Shown: piece by piece, positions 44,800 to 53,564 of the stretch
How the letters are laid out: the number at the start of each line of letters is the position of its first letter
Numbering within the stretch: the stretch's first letter is position 1
DNA from: Flavobacteriales bacterium
GTDB lineage: Bacteria; Bacteroidota; Bacteroidia; Flavobacteriales_F; PHOS-HE28
Assembly: GCA_016699575.1 (NCBI GenBank)
Contig: CP064979.1
Span: 2,666,001-2,730,000 of the forward strand
Reading direction: 5' to 3'
DNA length: 64,000 nucleotides
Translations under genes and position numbers: made by a program
The notes under the pieces: model-generated
What the model saw: only the letters and a program-made list of their open reading frames with translations
Told to the model about the DNA's origin: nothing
The model's database searches: none

Positions 44800-45552
44800 A
44801 TGTTCGCGGGCATGGCGGGCGTGCTGCAGTTCCTCGACAGGTCGAAGGCCGAAGGGCGGAAGCTGCTGGCCGTGCTCATCGATCCGGACCAGGCAACGGA
44901 CGCGCGCCAATTGGAACGCACCGTTCAGAACGCGTGCATGGCCAAGGCCGATCTGCTCTTCGTGGGTGGGAGCCTCATGGCCACAGATGGGTTCGATGCC
45001 TGCGTGCGGCGGGTGAAGGATCTGAGCGACCGGCCAGTGGTGCTTTTCCCAGGAAGTCCGGCGCAGCTGAGCGCACATGCCGACGCAGTGCTTTTCCTCA
45101 GCCTGATCAGCGGGCGTAATCCCGAGCTGCTTATCGGGCATCATGTTACAGCAGCGCCTCGGGTGAAAGCGCTTGGCATCGAAGCTATACCCACCGGCTA
45201 CATGCTCGTGGACGGTGGCCGCATGACCACAGCGCATTACGTGAGCCAGACCTCGCCCATACCGCACGACAAGCCCAGCATCGCGGGCGCCACAGCCTTG
45301 GCCGGTTCGCTGCTCGGTTTGCGCGCCATGTACATGGACACAGGGAGCGGGGCCAAGCGCACCGTGAGCGAAGCCATGATCTCAGCCGTGCGCTCATCCG
45401 TTGATGTGCCGATCATTGTTGGTGGCGGTATCCGCGATGGCGCCACAGCACGCGCACTTTGCTTAGCGGGTGCGGATGTGGTCGTTGTCGGCACAGCGGT
45501 GGAAGAAGATCCCGAAGCCGTTTTCGCGCTGAGCGAGGCGGTGCACAGTTGA
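44800..45552 (+). CDS. geranylgeranylglyceryl phosphate synthase-like prenyltransferase (PcrB/GGGPS family)
   Basis: A TIM-barrel prenyltransferase of 250 residues that would join sn-glycerol-1-phosphate to a polyprenyl diphosphate, forming an ether-lipid precursor. Family marks are LLAVLIDPDQ at the first strand, LLFVGGSLM, VVLFPGSPAQLS, LISGRNPELLIGHH, IPTGYMLVDGG and the phosphate-binding IIVGGGIRDG. The enzyme is central to archaeal membrane lipids. Bacteroidota homologues are known and some have been shown active on geranylgeranyl diphosphate, but their product's role is unclear. ATG 44812 is an alternative start. Followed after 10 bases by the TPR-cyclase gene. Confidence 0.9.
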   Translation: MFAGMAGVLQFLDRSKAEGRKLLAVLIDPDQATDARQLERTVQNACMAKADLLFVGGSLMATDGFDACVRRVKDLSDRPVVLFPGSPAQLSAHADAVLFLSLISGRNPELLIGHHVTAAPRVKALGIEAIPTGYMLVDGGRMTTAHYVSQTSPIPHDKPSIAGATALAGSLLGLRAMYMDTGSGAKRTVSEAMISAVRSSVDVPIIVGGGIRDGATARALCLAGADVVVVGTAVEEDPEAVFALSEAVHS

Positions 45553-45562
45553 CCCTGACATC

Positions 45563-47524
45563 ATGGTGCGGCGCCTCCTTGCCGGATGTCTTGTGCTGAG
45601 CGGGATCACCAGCGGCTTTTCCCAGCCGGATTCGCTCTGGAAAGCCTGGAGCGACACTTCGCTGCCGGACAGCTTGCGCCTGCAAGCGATTCAAACGCTC
45701 GCATGGAAAGCCGTCTTCGAGCAGCCCGACAGCGGGATGAAGCTCGCGGACCTTCAACTGGCCTTCGCGCTAAAGGCAAAGGACGGTCGGGCGCGCTACG
45801 AAGCGTACACGACGCTGGCGGTGGGAAGTAGCATGAAGAGCGATAACCAGGCTTCGCTCGAATACCTGGAACAGTGCGTGGCCGTGGCGAAGGAGATCGG
45901 TGACCGCAAGCGGGAGGCGAACGCTTACCGCAACATGAGCAACGTGCACAAGAACACAGGCGACCTCCCACAGGCGTTGGCCATGTGCCAGAAGGCGCTC
46001 GTCATCAACGAGGAGCTCGGTAACAAAACGGGTTTGGCCGATACGTACAATACCATCGGCAACCTCTACACGGAGCAGGAGGAGAGCACCAAGGCGCTGG
46101 AGAACTACGAACGCAGCCGGGCGCTCTACGAGGAGATGCAAGACACGAAGGGCCGTGCACAAGCATTGCAGAACATCGGCGCAACGCACCTTGCCATGGG
46201 CGAGCGGCCCAAGGCCATTGAAGAGTTCCTGCAAAGCCTCGACCTGTACCGGACCATGGGCCGACGGCTGGAGAGCGGCATGGCCTTCAACAACCTCGGG
46301 CGTGCTTACACCGGGATGGAGCGCTATGCTGAGGCGCATGCGAGCCTCGATTCGGCACGGAGCATCTTCGGCACCATGGGCAACAAGCGCCTGCTGGCCC
46401 GCACCCACTACTACACCGGTGAGCTTTTGCGCGCGCAACAACTGCACCACGAAGCCGTGACGGCCTGCGAGGCCGGCCTTGCGCTGGCAAAGTCCTCCGA
46501 CCTTCTGCAGCAGCAGAAGGAATGCAGTGAATGCTTGATGCTGGCCTACGAAGCGAGGGGCGACCTGGCCAACGCTTTCCGGGCGCAGAAGGTGTACATG
46601 ACGGTAAGCGACTCGCTCGACCGCATGAACAACAACAAGGAGGTAATGCGTCTCGAACTACAGCACGCATTCCGCCAGCAGCAGACCGCGGACAGTTTGG
46701 AGCAGGCCCGTGCGCGTTACGAGCGCGACCTGGCATTCCAGCAAGAGCTTGCGGTCGAACGGGAACAACGCAACTGGATCCTTTTCTCCGGTATGGGCGT
46801 CCTGGTACTTGCCGGTGCGCTGTACGGTCGTCTTCGTTACATCCGCCGTTCGCGTGCTGCCATCCAACGCGAGAAGGACCGTAGCGACGATCTTCTGCAC
46901 AACATCCTGCCGAAGGAAGTAGCCGCCGAGCTGAAGGACAAGGGCGCCGCGCAGGCGCGTGCATTCGACGAAGCCACGGTGCTGTTCACCGACTTCAAAG
47001 GATTCACGCAGCTATCGGAACAGCTTTCCGCAGCGGAGCTGGTGGCCGAGATCGATCACTGCTTCAAGGGCCTCGATGCCATCGTGGACCGCTATCGCAT
47101 CGAAAAGATCAAGACGATCGGTGATGCCTACATGGCGGTGGCGGGTGTGCCTGATCCCACGCATGCGTCCGCGAAGGAAGCGGTGCTTGCAGCATTGGAC
47201 ATGCAGGCGTTCATCCAAGGGCGCTTTGCCGAGCGGAGCGCTAAAGGACTTCCGGCGTTCGAGATGCGTGTTGGCATCCATACGGGCCACGTGGTTGCCG
47301 GTATCGTGGGGTCGAAGAAGTGGCAGTACGACATCTGGGGCGATACCGTGAACACAGCGGCCCGGCTTGAAAGCAGCGGTGCGCCGGGCGAGGTGAACAT
47401 CAGTGCGGCCACGTTCGAGCGGGTGAAGGACCTCCCGGGACTTCATTTCGAAGCGCGCGGTCGCGTGGGCGCCAAGAACAAAGGCGAACTGGAGATGTTC
47501 TTCGTGCGACGCGTTCCGGCCTAG
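45563..47524 (+). CDS. TPR-containing class III adenylate cyclase
   Basis: A 653-residue sensor-type cyclase. A signal peptide (to ~20) and about seven TPR units (~40-360) place the sensor part in the periplasm. A coiled coil, one membrane helix (~405-427) and a cytoplasmic class III catalytic domain (~445-650) follow. Catalytic residues look complete: metal Asp477 (FTDFKGFT) and Asp521 (TIGDAYM), adenine-recognising Lys517 and Asp591 (YDIWGDTVN), and transition-state Asn598 and Arg602. The Lys/Asp pair predicts ATP, not GTP, as substrate. The TPR domain presumably senses a protein or peptide partner. No cAMP-binding regulator is encoded nearby. Confidence 0.92.
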   Translation: MVRRLLAGCLVLSGITSGFSQPDSLWKAWSDTSLPDSLRLQAIQTLAWKAVFEQPDSGMKLADLQLAFALKAKDGRARYEAYTTLAVGSSMKSDNQASLEYLEQCVAVAKEIGDRKREANAYRNMSNVHKNTGDLPQALAMCQKALVINEELGNKTGLADTYNTIGNLYTEQEESTKALENYERSRALYEEMQDTKGRAQALQNIGATHLAMGERPKAIEEFLQSLDLYRTMGRRLESGMAFNNLGRAYTGMERYAEAHASLDSARSIFGTMGNKRLLARTHYYTGELLRAQQLHHEAVTACEAGLALAKSSDLLQQQKECSECLMLAYEARGDLANAFRAQKVYMTVSDSLDRMNNNKEVMRLELQHAFRQQQTADSLEQARARYERDLAFQQELAVEREQRNWILFSGMGVLVLAGALYGRLRYIRRSRAAIQREKDRSDDLLHNILPKEVAAELKDKGAAQARAFDEATVLFTDFKGFTQLSEQLSAAELVAEIDHCFKGLDAIVDRYRIEKIKTIGDAYMAVAGVPDPTHASAKEAVLAALDMQAFIQGRFAERSAKGLPAFEMRVGIHTGHVVAGIVGSKKWQYDIWGDTVNTAARLESSGAPGEVNISAATFERVKDLPGLHFEARGRVGAKNKGELEMFFVRRVPA

Positions 47525-47533
47525 GGGTGCAGC

Positions 47534-48868
47534 TCAGCGCACCACCATGCGCGCGTTCCTCGTGCCGAGCGGGGTGTGCAATTGCACCGCATAGACCCCA
47601 TCGGAAATTGGTTGGCCGAAACGAACGTCCAGCGTTTGCTCACCCTCGCTGAGGTTCAGAATGCCGTCGTACACCAGTCGGCCCGACAGATCGAACACCA
47701 ACAGGCGCGCTGTTCCTTGCTCATCGATCACGGCATCCACCGTGATGTTCACTCCCGCGCCATCGTTGGGGACCGGGAAGAGCGTCAAAGAAGCGTCGGC
47801 TTGTGCGTCTTCCGCTTCAACCGAGCGCACCATGGCTTGCACGCCGTTGCGCGTGCGCACACTGCATACAGGACCGTACGGGCACCACGTTGCACCATTG
47901 TCAAAGCTCGCCCTCACTTGCACGTCGTAGTAGCGGCCCGGCTTCAGCGGGTTGGTGGCCCATTTGGTGATCGGCAACGCGTTCGTGGGTTTGGCTATGG
48001 CACGCGCGTAGGTGCCGCGCGTGAAGAGCCATTGGTAACGGTTTGCACCGGGTACTTGGGTTGCGTGGAGCGTGCTGCCTCCGCTCAGCCAAATGTCCGC
48101 ACCACAGCTGGTTTCGGGGGCGTCACTTGCGGTCAGTTGGGTCAGGGCACAGGCATCGATGCCGGTCTTCAGGCCTTCACGCGCTTGGCTCGTCAGATCT
48201 GCGCCATCGATCTCCACCAGCGTTGCGCCCAAGCTGCTCACGCGGGCATAGCCGGGGCTGCGCGAACCGGCGCTCATGCCATCGCCGCCGCTGTCCATCA
48301 GTTCGAAGGTGTAGCAATCCGAAGGCGACAGAACGAGCGTCGCCTGTTGCATCCCGTTCGGTTCCGTGTAAGGTCCGCCTTGCACCACCACGGCGCCGAG
48401 CTCATTGCGGATCATCCACGTGGTTTCGTCCGGGTTGTCGTCGGTCTTCACTTCCACGTTCACGCCATAGCTGCTGCCCGGTGCCGGTTCGGCTACCAGG
48501 GTCTTGCTCAGGATGTTCCCGTTGGCGTCCTCGTCCGCATTGCCGTTCACGCTGATGATGCGCAGCTCAATGACATCGCCCGGTGCTGCTGGAACTGGTG
48601 GGAACGACGGCGTACGCGACTCGCCCGTGGCCGCCGGAACACCAAGGATCCAGTTGAACGAGTTGTCCATCACGCCGTTCTTCCATGTTTCCACCACGCA
48701 AGTGCTCATGGTGGTAGTGCCCACGTTCTTGATCCGCGCTGCAGGACCCGCGCTTCCGGCGCAAGCGTGTTCAAGGCCGGTGTAGGCTTCGATGCGTGCG
48801 TCGTAGTTGGTCTGGGCAAAGGCTGCCGTGGTCAGCAGCGCAAGCGTGTAGGTGGGCAGGATCCGCAT
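47534..48868 (-). CDS. secreted protein with T9SS type A sorting domain
   Basis: A 444-residue secreted protein. The signal peptide ends TTAAFAQ. The first ~130 residues resemble a CARDB/fibronectin-like beta domain (CVVETWKNGVMDNSFNW), and a middle segment shows CYTFELMDSGGDGMS, typical of secreted Bacteroidota proteins. The last ~85 residues are a clear T9SS type A domain: LTLFPVPNDG, ARLLVFDLSGRLVYDG and GVYAVQL. It should be exported by T9SS and anchored or released at the surface. No enzymatic motif is seen. It is 72 bases downstream of the riboswitch-controlled receptor on the same strand, so it may be co-regulated. Confidence 0.85.
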   Translation of the reverse strand: MRILPTYTLALLTTAAFAQTNYDARIEAYTGLEHACAGSAGPAARIKNVGTTTMSTCVVETWKNGVMDNSFNWILGVPAATGESRTPSFPPVPAAPGDVIELRIISVNGNADEDANGNILSKTLVAEPAPGSSYGVNVEVKTDDNPDETTWMIRNELGAVVVQGGPYTEPNGMQQATLVLSPSDCYTFELMDSGGDGMSAGSRSPGYARVSSLGATLVEIDGADLTSQAREGLKTGIDACALTQLTASDAPETSCGADIWLSGGSTLHATQVPGANRYQWLFTRGTYARAIAKPTNALPITKWATNPLKPGRYYDVQVRASFDNGATWCPYGPVCSVRTRNGVQAMVRSVEAEDAQADASLTLFPVPNDGAGVNITVDAVIDEQGTARLLVFDLSGRLVYDGILNLSEGEQTLDVRFGQPISDGVYAVQLHTPLGTRNARMVVR

Positions 48869-48940
48869 GGTCGTTCAGTTGGCTCTGCCAAAAGAAACGC
48901 TCCGCGCGATCAGCTGCAATGGAACCTTTGTTACCCCTGC

Positions 48941-51319
48941 TCAGAACCGCACCGTCACCCCGCCCAGCACGTTCAGCGGTGCCTGCGGGAAGAGCCCCAC
49001 CATCTCTTGCCGACGACTTTCGGAGTAGTAGGAATACACCCAGCCGTTGCTCTCGTATTCCTCGCTGAAGAGGTTGCGCACGGTGAGGTTGATGTCGATG
49101 CCGTCCACCGGCCCGACGCCCGCAACGGTGATGTTGAGGCGGGCGTCGTTCACCAAGTAGGCATCCAGCGAACGTTCGACGCTGCCCGTGTTGTCGAGGA
49201 ACTGCTGCCCCACGTATTTCGCGGCCCACGTCAGGTCCACGCGCCCGCCGCGTTGCGAGCGCCAGAGCGTGGCCGTGAGTTCGCCGCCCGCAATGGCGTT
49301 CGGTGAGAACGCGAGGTCCGTTTCCCCTTGCTCCACGCGCACCTGCCCGCCGTTGTCCCAGTCGTCCACGTATTCCGTGAAGTCGCGCACGCGGTTGCGG
49401 CTGAGGGTGGCGTTGGCGCTGAGCAAGAGACGTGGGTGCAGCCGTGCCGTGCACATCAGTTCGACCCCCGCGCGATAACTGCTGGTCACGTTGGTGCGCA
49501 AAGCGGCACCCACATCGTTCAGTTCACCGGTGAGGACGAGCTGATCCTTGTAGTTCATGTAGTAGCCGTTGATGCCGACCGTAAGGCGGGTGCTGCGCAA
49601 TTCGTAACCGGCTTCGATATCCTGCATCTGTTCCGGTCGCGGGCGGCTTTGCGGACTGGTCTCGGTAAGGTCGTCGCGGTTAGGCTCGCGGTTCGCCACG
49701 GCGAATGAGGCGTACAACCGGTCGTTCTTGCGCACGCGAACGTTCACTCCGGCCTTGGGATTGAAGAAGGTGAAGGCCGCCTGCTGCGTCACGTTGCGCA
49801 GCTCGTTGTCGTAACCCAAGAAGTCGTGGTTCACGCTGCGCACCTGTGCATCAGCATGCAGATCGATGCGCGGATGAAGGGTCCACGTCGCTTTCAGGAA
49901 GGCGTTCATGTCGGTCTTCACGGCATCGTTGAAGTAGTAACGGTCGCGGATGCCGCCTTCACCGGCATAGCGCGCCCAGATCACCTCGCCGAAGTGATCG
50001 CCTTCGTACTTGCTGTAGCTGCCGCCGAGCACCAAGCGCAGGTTGTCCATGCGCTGTTCGTAGCTCGCGTTCAACCCGGTGATGACATTGTCGAGCCAAC
50101 GCCTTCGGATGATGTCGCTCGTTGTGATGGTGTCGCCGCCCGCGATCACCGGGGCGATGCCGTAGTTGGCCAGGTCATCGTCTTCCCTGAACTGCTCGTA
50201 GAAGCCTTTGCCCAAAGTCCGGAACAAGGTGATGTTGAGCGCGCCCTTCGCGCCCACCTCTTGATCGAACAACAACTGGTAATAGGTCTGCCGGTAGTCG
50301 TCCACCTCGTTGTCGTAAGTGTAGGGATTGAACGTGCGGTTGGTGTCGATCACCTCTCGTGGCACGCCGCCCCATGCCTGGTAGGTCACTTCCTTTCCGC
50401 TGAAGGTGATGAACCGCAAGGACCGTGACTTGCCGAGCCAAGCGCCTTGCAGGAAATAGCTGTTCAGGTCTGCGGAAGCGCGGTCGATGTAGCCGTCGCT
50501 GTGCATCGTGCTCAGGCGTCCATCAAGACTGAGGCCTTTGTGCACGCCAGTGCCGAAACGGGCTGCATACCGTTGCGTGTTGAACGATCCGCCGCTGACG
50601 CTCACCGCGCCGAACGCACTGTCGCTCACCGTTGTGGTCCGCACGTTCACGCTGGCACCAAAAGCACCTGGGCCGTTCGTGCTGCTGCCCACGCCGCGCT
50701 GCACCTCGATGTCCTGGGTGCTGGTCGCCAGATCGGGCATGTCCACCCAGTACATGCCTTGGCTCTCGGCGTCGTTGATGGGCACACCGTTCACCGTGAC
50801 GTTGATGCGCGTGGCATCGCTGCCACGGATGCGTAGGCCGGTGTAGCCGAAGCCAGTGCCCGCATCGGTGGTGGTGACCACACTGGGCAAATGATCCAGC
50901 AGCAAAGGCATGTCCACGCCCGTGTTGGTCCTTTGAAGTCGTTCCGCATCCACCGTGTTCTTCACGAAGGGTGTGCGATCGCCAGCGCGCAACGCACGCA
51001 CCTCGGCTTGCGGGAGCAAATAGGAGAGCGGGCGCAGCGAGAAGTTCACCGTTGCATTTCCTGTTGACCCCACCACGACCGTCGTGTCCACTGGAACGAA
51101 ACCGAAGTAGGACGCGCTCATCGCAACCCTGCCCTGCTTCAGCACGCCGCTTGTGAACGCCCCATCGCGGTTGGTGAGCAGCACAGTGCCGTCGATGCTG
51201 ACCAACGCACCTTCAAGCGCTTCGCCCTCGCCGCTTTTGATCGTGCCTGTGATCCTCGTTTGTGCCCCTGCGAGAACTGGCACGGCCAAGGCCATCGCCA
51301 ACACAACTGACTTCCGCAT
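48941..51319 (-). CDS. TonB-dependent receptor, predicted thiamine-family importer
   Basis: A 792-residue outer-membrane receptor. The signal peptide ends VLAGAQ. A CarboxypepD-like domain (~22-105) has ITGTIKSGEGEALEGALVS. A plug (~115-240) has LLLDHLPSVVTTTDAG, GLRIRGSDATRINVTVNG and QRGVGSSTNGPGAFGASVNV. The barrel ends in GGVTVRF with terminal Phe, and NLFSEEYESNGWVYS is the usual late-barrel motif. The leader carries a TPP riboswitch, so expression should fall when thiamine diphosphate is plentiful. Thiamine-regulated receptors of this kind are known in Bacteroidota as candidate thiamine or precursor importers. A purine-rich AAGGAGGAAAA 15 bases upstream could be a ribosome-binding site, unusual for this phylum. 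Confidence 0.92.
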   Translation of the reverse strand: MRKSVVLAMALAVPVLAGAQTRITGTIKSGEGEALEGALVSIDGTVLLTNRDGAFTSGVLKQGRVAMSASYFGFVPVDTTVVVGSTGNATVNFSLRPLSYLLPQAEVRALRAGDRTPFVKNTVDAERLQRTNTGVDMPLLLDHLPSVVTTTDAGTGFGYTGLRIRGSDATRINVTVNGVPINDAESQGMYWVDMPDLATSTQDIEVQRGVGSSTNGPGAFGASVNVRTTTVSDSAFGAVSVSGGSFNTQRYAARFGTGVHKGLSLDGRLSTMHSDGYIDRASADLNSYFLQGAWLGKSRSLRFITFSGKEVTYQAWGGVPREVIDTNRTFNPYTYDNEVDDYRQTYYQLLFDQEVGAKGALNITLFRTLGKGFYEQFREDDDLANYGIAPVIAGGDTITTSDIIRRRWLDNVITGLNASYEQRMDNLRLVLGGSYSKYEGDHFGEVIWARYAGEGGIRDRYYFNDAVKTDMNAFLKATWTLHPRIDLHADAQVRSVNHDFLGYDNELRNVTQQAAFTFFNPKAGVNVRVRKNDRLYASFAVANREPNRDDLTETSPQSRPRPEQMQDIEAGYELRSTRLTVGINGYYMNYKDQLVLTGELNDVGAALRTNVTSSYRAGVELMCTARLHPRLLLSANATLSRNRVRDFTEYVDDWDNGGQVRVEQGETDLAFSPNAIAGGELTATLWRSQRGGRVDLTWAAKYVGQQFLDNTGSVERSLDAYLVNDARLNITVAGVGPVDGIDINLTVRNLFSEEYESNGWVYSYYSESRRQEMVGLFPQAPLNVLGGVTVRF

Positions 51320-51388
51320 GTGTACTTCCGTTTTCCTCCTTCCGCCGCACGCAGGGGCCGCGCGCGCCGGTGATCGTGTTCCGATCCC

Positions 51389-51456
51389 GTGTCCCTTGGC
51401 GGCATTACCCGCCCAGGTTCAATGGGTATGATCTCAGCCCCGACGGATCGGGACAC
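51389..51456 (-). promoter_or_regulatory. TPP (thiamine diphosphate) riboswitch
   Basis: On the minus strand, P1 GTGTCCC pairs with GGGACAC. Between them lie the conserved THI-box elements in order: GGGGCTGAGA (pyrimidine-sensor helix, CUGAGA), ATACCC, GAACCTG and CGGGTAATGCCG (pyrophosphate-sensor helix). It lies 70 bases upstream of a TonB-dependent receptor start. A GATCG/CGATC hairpin (51372-51386) and a purine-rich candidate ribosome-binding site follow, so control of translation initiation is plausible; the mechanism is inferred. Confidence 0.95.
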
Positions 51457-51541
51457 CCCAGTGTGAAACCGGGGCGAAGGTAATCGCGATGATGAGGTGC
51501 GCCACCGGATCACGAAGACGCGAAGAAGGCCAAGGCCGTGC

Positions 51542-52087
51542 TTAGCCAATTTTCTTGCACTGCCTAACGTCCACGATCATACTGTAGATCGACGCGGCAT
51601 CTTGCACAACATCGAACGCGGGCGGGCCTGCGTTGTTCCGGCCAAAACCTATGCGGGAAAAGGGCATTGCTGGCGCAGGTCCCAACAGCACCGTCCCCCA
51701 TCCTCCATGCTGTGTTTCAACCGAGACGTTCGTAACGGAATGAAGATCCACTGAACGATCGATGCGCCTTGGTGCCGTGGCGGTGATGATCGCGCGCTGA
51801 TCGGTCAGCGTATACCAAGTATGGCGGCGCTGATAGCTCTCAACAAGAAAGCGCCCGAATACGAAGTACATGCCGATACCGACGAAAGCGAGCCCGAAGA
51901 TCTTCATGATGAACGGGGCGCTTGTGGCGATCACCGAGACGGTCCAGAAGACTGCGAACCCGCACCATAGTAGGCTGAACGGGATCAAGAAGAGGTCGTG
52001 GGTCCGTACGCGAAGCCCTTGCTTCGGTTGACCCTGCCACAGGATACGCTCCTCTGCGTTCAATGCTATGACAGGTGGGATTCTCAT
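51542..52087 (-). CDS. PH domain-containing membrane protein
   Basis: A 181-residue protein with LNAEERILWQGQP at the start. Two close membrane segments follow (LFLIPFSLLWCGFAVFWTVSVI and FIMKIFGLAFVGIGMYFVFG, each cut here at ~20 residues of core). Then comes a bacterial PH-like domain with YTLTDQRAIITATAPRRIDRS and a VTNVSVE strand. This layout matches small membrane PH-domain proteins of unknown function. Its last residues are CKKIG. It is 22 bases downstream of murA on the complementary order (murA lies to its left on the same strand) and appears to be its own unit. Confidence 0.75.
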   Translation of the reverse strand: MRIPPVIALNAEERILWQGQPKQGLRVRTHDLFLIPFSLLWCGFAVFWTVSVIATSAPFIMKIFGLAFVGIGMYFVFGRFLVESYQRRHTWYTLTDQRAIITATAPRRIDRSVDLHSVTNVSVETQHGGWGTVLLGPAPAMPFSRIGFGRNNAGPPAFDVVQDAASIYSMIVDVRQCKKIG

Positions 52088-52109
52088 TGTTCCAAGCCAG
52101 GTCTGGCGA

Positions 52110-53417
52110 TCAATCCACTACGGAGATGTTGGCACCGATGGCGTTCAAGCGGCCTTCGATGTTCTGGTACCCGCGGCGGATCTGTTCGATGTTGTCGATG
52201 GTGCTGGTGCCATCGGCGCTCATCGCGGCAATGAGCAGCGATACGCCCGCGCGGATGTCAGGACTCGTCATGCGGATAGCGCGCAAGGGTTTCTCGAAAT
52301 CCTTGCCGATCACCAGTGCGCGGTGTGGATCGCACAATGTGATCTGCGCTCCCATTTCAATGAGCTTGTCCGTGAAGAACAGGCGGCTCTCGAACATCTT
52401 CTGATGGATGAGCACATGGCCGCTCGCTTGTGTGGCCGTAACCAGCACGATGCTGAGCAGGTCCGGGGTGAAGCCCGGCCAGGGATGGTCGCTCACCACG
52501 CGGTTGCTGCCGTCGAGGAAAGGCTCGATGGTGTAGTGCTCTTGCGCAGGAACGTGGATGTCGTCGCCACGGCGTTCCACGGCAATGCCCAATTTGCGGA
52601 ACACGTCCGGGATCACGCCGAGATGCTCGTAGCCGGTGTCCTTGATGGTGATCTCGCTGCGCGTCATGGCGGCCAGGCCGATGAAGGAGCCGATCTCGAT
52701 CATGTCCGGTAGCATGCGGTGCTCGGTGCCGCTGAGTTCCTTCACGCCATCGATGTGCAGGAGGTTGCTACCGATGCCGCCGATCTTGGCACCCATGCGC
52801 ACCAGCATGTTGCACAACTGCTGTAAGTACGGCTCGCACGCCGCGTTGAAGATGGTGGTGCGTCCTTCCGCCATCACGGCAGCCATCACGATGTTCGCTG
52901 TGCCGGTCACGCTGGCTTCGTCGAGGAGCATGTAGCAGCCGGTCAACTTCTTGGTTTCGGCGCGATAGAACCCATCTGTCTCGTCGTACTTGATGCTGGC
53001 ACCCAATCGCTCGAAACCCGTGAAGTGCGTGTCCATGCGGCGGCGGCCGATCTTGTCGCCACCCGGACTGGGGATGTAACCACGACCGAAGCGCGCAAGC
53101 ATAGGTCCGGCCACCATCACGCTGCCGCGCAAGCTGCCGCCCATGCGTTTGTACTCGGGGTCGAGGAAGAACTCCGGGTTCACGCTCTTGGCTTGGAAGC
53201 GGAAGGAACCTTCGCCGAGCTTCTCCACGCTCACGCCCATGGCTTTCAGCAGGTCGATGAGCTTGTTCACGTCCACGATGTCCGGCACGTTGTGGATCAC
53301 CATCGGCTCGGACGTGAGCAACACGGCGCAGAGGATCTGCAGTGCCTCGTTCTTGGCGCCTTGCGGAACGAGTTCTCCCTTCAGCCTGCGGCCGCCTTCG
53401 ATCTTGAAGCTCTTCAT
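52110..53417 (-). CDS. murA: UDP-N-acetylglucosamine 1-carboxyvinyltransferase MurA (Cys-to-Asp form)
   Basis: First committed step of peptidoglycan synthesis: transfer of enolpyruvate from PEP to UDP-GlcNAc. The 435-residue protein shows GELVPQGAKNEALQIL (substrate Lys/Asn), VMVAGPMLARFGRG and the active-site loop PSPGGDKIGRRR. The loop residue that is Cys115 in E. coli MurA is Asp121 here. This is the known fosfomycin-insensitive form, as in mycobacterial and chlamydial enzymes. The rest (GVIPDVFRKLGI, SDHPWPGFTPDL, MFESRLFFTDKLIEMGA) is standard. ATG 53417 gives the standard N terminus; an upstream in-frame ATG adds 11 residues. Confidence 0.96.
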   Translation of the reverse strand: MKSFKIEGGRRLKGELVPQGAKNEALQILCAVLLTSEPMVIHNVPDIVDVNKLIDLLKAMGVSVEKLGEGSFRFQAKSVNPEFFLDPEYKRMGGSLRGSVMVAGPMLARFGRGYIPSPGGDKIGRRRMDTHFTGFERLGASIKYDETDGFYRAETKKLTGCYMLLDEASVTGTANIVMAAVMAEGRTTIFNAACEPYLQQLCNMLVRMGAKIGGIGSNLLHIDGVKELSGTEHRMLPDMIEIGSFIGLAAMTRSEITIKDTGYEHLGVIPDVFRKLGIAVERRGDDIHVPAQEHYTIEPFLDGSNRVVSDHPWPGFTPDLLSIVLVTATQASGHVLIHQKMFESRLFFTDKLIEMGAQITLCDPHRALVIGKDFEKPLRAIRMTSPDIRAGVSLLIAAMSADGTSTIDNIEQIRRGYQNIEGRLNAIGANISVVD

Positions 53418-53564
53418 GGTTGCGAAGCAACAACGCCGTTGGAGCGCCATTCCGTCTTGAGAGCGCTACCTACTAACAGACGCCACCGCAAAACGCGCCG
53501 GAGATGCTCACGCGACCGCCTTGCCTTGACGGTTGGGGCTTGAGACTTGGGTCTTGAAGTTTAC

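Noticed and set aside
44723..44800. SAM or SAH riboswitch in front of ahcY
   Set aside because: The leader is under 80 bases and shows none of the conserved riboswitch elements.
47576..49306. A 576-codon plus-strand frame
   Set aside because: Antisense to the T9SS-cargo gene and the receptor, both with signal peptides and domain motifs.
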